A stretch of 7,733 bases of DNA from Prevotellaceae bacterium (lineage in GTDB: Bacteria > Bacteroidota > Bacteroidia > Bacteroidales > UBA932): contig JAIRLF010000250.1 of the NCBI GenBank assembly GCA_031259655.1, forward strand, positions 1-7,733, in the 5' to 3' direction. Below the pieces are notes generated by a model that ran no database searches, was not told the DNA's origin, and saw only the letters and a program-made list of their open reading frames with translations. Position 1 is the first letter of the stretch. Every line of letters begins with the position of its first letter. Made by a program: the position numbers and the translations under genes. This document shows, piece by piece, positions 5,471 through 7,733 of the stretch.

Positions 5471-6838
5471 ATGAAAAAGGGTAAAATTTTAATAATAGAC
5501 GACAATGAAGATGTGCTACTTGCATTGAATCTTTTGTTGAAATCGCATGTCGAACAAGTGCGAGTCAGCACAGAACCGGGACGTATCGAGCATTTCATCA
5601 ACATATTTTATCCCGATGTTATTCTTCTTGATATGAATTTCGACCGTGATGCGGTCAGTGGGCAGGAGGGTTTATTTTGGCTTGATAAAATCAGGAAAAT
5701 AGACCCGAATATTGTCGTAGTTTTCATCACAGCATACGCCGATATGGATAAGGCGATACAGGCAATCAAAGCCGGAGCGACGGATTTTATTCCCAAACCC
5801 TGGGAAAAAGAGAAGTTGTTAGCTACCGTCTTTTCCGCCATCGAATTACATGAGAGCCGAATCGAAGTGAAACATCTTCGGCAACAAATTTCGGCGCTCG
5901 CAACTCCCGCCGGCGACGGCAAATACGAAATAATCGGCGAAAGCGAGGCTATGCTCGAAATTTTCGATACGGTAGAAAAATTGCGCGACACCGAAGCAAA
6001 TATCCTGATTCTCGGCGAAAACGGGACGGGTAAAGACCTTATTGCACGCGAAATTCACCGGAAATCGCCACGAAACGAACAAATTTTCGTTTCCTTAGAC
6101 CTCGGTTCTGTTGCCGAATCGCTCTTCGAAAGCGAACTGTTCGGCTACAAAAAAGGCGCTTTCACCGATGCTCATCACGATAAATCCGGACGGTTGGAAG
6201 TTGCTGCGGGAGGAACTTTGTTTTTGGACGAAATCGGAAATCTGTCCTTGCCAATGCAAATGAAGTTACTCACCGCAATCGAAAAACGCGAAATCATTCC
6301 CCTGGGAGCTACGCGTCCGGTACCGATTGACGTGCGTTTTATCTCGGCTACAAACGAGAATATCCACGATATGCTCGCCGATAAACGGTTCAGGCAAGAC
6401 CTGCTGTATCGTATCAATACCATCGAAATACACATTCCTCCGCTGAGAGCGCGCGGTAACGACGTTCTGTTGCTTGCCGACCATTTTTTCGCCCGCTTCA
6501 ACCGCAAATATAATAAGAAGTTGAGGGGAATATCGAAAGACGCGAAAGCAAAACTGCTGAACTATCCGTGGCCCGGCAACGTTCGCGAACTCCAACACAC
6601 AATGGAACGCGCTGTGATTCTTACCGAAAAATCTGTTTTAGGGGTCGAAAATTTCATCTTCACGCCTGCGATGTCGTCAAAACAACGGTCGCACGAAGAA
6701 CTTAATCTCAACAAACTCGAACAGGAAGCCATCGAACATGCCTTCCTGCAAGCTGACGGAAATATCAGTCTTGCAGCCGAACTGTTGGGAATCACACGTT
6801 ATGCACTGTATCGCAAAATGGAAAAACTTGGGATATGA
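5471..6838 (+). CDS. NtrC-family sigma-54-dependent response regulator
   Basis: The 455-residue protein has the three classic domains. Receiver, about 4-120: Asp10/Asp11, phosphoacceptor Asp54 in ILLDMNF, Thr87 and Lys109 in FIPKPW. AAA+ activator domain, about 152-385: Walker A GENGTGKD at 182-189, LFESELFGYKKGAFTDA at 218-234, Walker B LFLDEIG at 250-256, FRQDLLYRIN at 307-316 with the arginine-finger region, and WPGNVREL at 367-374. C-terminal Fis-type helix-turn-helix, about 417-455, ending ITRYALYRKMEKLGI. Once phosphorylated by its kinase it should form a ring that uses ATP to open sigma-54 promoters. The contact loop reads GAFTDA rather than GAFTGA, a variant I associate with Bacteroidota homologues. 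Its stop overlaps the kinase start (ATGA). Target genes cannot be told from this window. Confidence 0.95.
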   Translation: MKKGKILIIDDNEDVLLALNLLLKSHVEQVRVSTEPGRIEHFINIFYPDVILLDMNFDRDAVSGQEGLFWLDKIRKIDPNIVVVFITAYADMDKAIQAIKAGATDFIPKPWEKEKLLATVFSAIELHESRIEVKHLRQQISALATPAGDGKYEIIGESEAMLEIFDTVEKLRDTEANILILGENGTGKDLIAREIHRKSPRNEQIFVSLDLGSVAESLFESELFGYKKGAFTDAHHDKSGRLEVAAGGTLFLDEIGNLSLPMQMKLLTAIEKREIIPLGATRPVPIDVRFISATNENIHDMLADKRFRQDLLYRINTIEIHIPPLRARGNDVLLLADHFFARFNRKYNKKLRGISKDAKAKLLNYPWPGNVRELQHTMERAVILTEKSVLGVENFIFTPAMSSKQRSHEELNLNKLEQEAIEHAFLQADGNISLAAELLGITRYALYRKMEKLGI

Positions 6839-7733
6839 ACCGTTCTAAAATCATTATCGTTAAAACCCTTGCAGTTGTGATACTGTCCATCATCTCGCCC
6901 TTATGCATTATCGACGGCAGTTATTCGATTGCGACAATATCTATTCTGGCGGTCGTAGTATTGGTTTTTTCGATATCGTCCGACCACCGTAAATCTACCC
7001 GCTTGATGGAGCAAATGATAATGAACATACGTTTCGGCGACCTCAACATTTCGTTTCCGTCGAACCTGAAAAAAAGCGGAAAAGACCTCAACAAATCAAT
7101 GAACGAAGCGCTCGAAATATTCAGGTCACGACTTTACGAGTCCATCGTCGCAAAAGCCGAAACCGAAGCATGGCAAAAGTTGATTCGCGTCATGACGCAC
7201 GAGATAATGAACTCCGTCGCTCCCATCATTTCGCTCTCGGAAACGATTACCGAACAGGCTGATGAAGAGTTGAACGAAGAACGTTACTACGAAGTGATGG
7301 CGGCAATGCAGTCGATACATCGACGAAGTAAATGGCTGCTTGATTTTGTCGAAAATTACAGGAAACTGACCCGTATCCCTACGCCGGTGATGCGATATTT
7401 TTCTATTACCGATTTTTTTAAAGACCTTCAAAACCTGTATGTAAAGGAGAAAATACCCGTTTCGTTTTACGTCAGACCCGCCGATATGAGGCTTTATGCC
7501 GACCGTTCGCTGATGGAGCAGGTCATTATCAATATGCTGAAAAACGCAATAGACGCTTGTCGCGATACCGTCAGGCCCTTAGTTTCGGTCGACGCCTTTT
7601 ACGACAGAGGCAAAACGATTATCACCGTGACAGATAACGGATGCGGTATTATCCCCGAAGCTCTCGACCGGATTTTTATCCCGTTTTTCACAACCAAACA
7701 CGGCGGCTCGGGAATCGGTCTCAGCCTCTGCCG
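6835..7733 (+). CDS. Sensor histidine kinase, partner of the upstream regulator (C-terminus cut by window edge)
   Basis: The frame opens at ATG 6835, overlapping the regulator's stop by four bases, and runs 299 codons off the right edge. Two hydrophobic segments (about 8-26 and 30-49) are separated by only a few residues, so almost nothing is exposed outside the membrane. A linker helix (about 52-112) follows, possibly a degenerate HAMP. The dimerisation domain has the H-box VMTHEIMNSVAPI with His122, and the ATPase domain has the N-box NMLKNAIDA (233-241), G1 DNGCGI (267-272), F-box IPFFTTK (282-288) and G2 GGSGIGLSL (290-298). All catalytic motifs seen are intact; only the last part of the domain should be missing. 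It should autophosphorylate His122 and pass phosphate to Asp54 of the upstream regulator. The NtrY-like H-box fits an NtrC-type partner. The signal is unknown. Confidence 0.93.
   Translation, partial: MNRSKIIIVKTLAVVILSIISPLCIIDGSYSIATISILAVVVLVFSISSDHRKSTRLMEQMIMNIRFGDLNISFPSNLKKSGKDLNKSMNEALEIFRSRLYESIVAKAETEAWQKLIRVMTHEIMNSVAPIISLSETITEQADEELNEERYYEVMAAMQSIHRRSKWLLDFVENYRKLTRIPTPVMRYFSITDFFKDLQNLYVKEKIPVSFYVRPADMRLYADRSLMEQVIINMLKNAIDACRDTVRPLVSVDAFYDRGKTIITVTDNGCGIIPEALDRIFIPFFTTKHGGSGIGLSLC

Noticed and set aside
6175..6598. Minus-strand frames of about 110 codons opposite the regulator
   Set aside because: Antisense shadows of the strongly conserved AAA+ domain.
7126..7431. 101-codon minus-strand frame opposite the kinase
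   Set aside because: Antisense to the H-box region of a clear histidine kinase frame; a shadow.

Overview
The window reads as chromosomal DNA of a member of the Bacteroidota, most likely Bacteroidales. The signs are a UpxY-type NusG paralogue, Bacteroidota-style promoters with a -7 box TAnnTTTG, A-rich rather than GGAGG-type ribosome binding regions, and a response regulator whose sigma-54 contact loop reads GAFTDA. No genus can be named from the sequence.

Layout, left to right. (1) 1-215, minus strand: the first ~71 codons of a UpxY/NusG-like antiterminator that runs off the left edge. This gene type normally opens a capsule or exopolysaccharide operon. (2) 216-1037 has no recognisable protein family but is rich in signals: a promoter at 766-795 pointing left, an intrinsic terminator at 504-538 for leftward transcription, and a 12-14 bp RNA hairpin at 252-288 just before the antiterminator. 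Together they look like an antitermination leader. Two short open frames (51 and 47 codons) lie in it. (3) 1038-1628, plus: an RdgB/HAM1 nucleotide-pool sanitiser with its own -7 box. (4) A minus-strand cluster, folA (5002-4505), then a 649-residue thioredoxin/six-hairpin protein of the DUF255/YyaL type (4487-2538), then an exported DUF3108 protein (2481-1594). The last overlaps rdgB tail to tail by 35 bp. (5) 5003-5470: an intergenic region with a likely folA promoter, what looks like one orphan end of an insertion sequence, nested inverted repeats and a -7 box. (6) 5471-6838, plus: an NtrC-family response regulator, joined by an ATGA overlap to a sensor histidine kinase (6835 to the right edge, incomplete).

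The most interesting part is the leader at 216-800, because promoter, terminator, structured RNA and antiterminator all face the same way and in the right order. The central genes are housekeeping or poorly characterised conserved genes. The two-component pair has no visible target in the window; its kinase has almost no extracytoplasmic part, so it probably senses something in or under the membrane.
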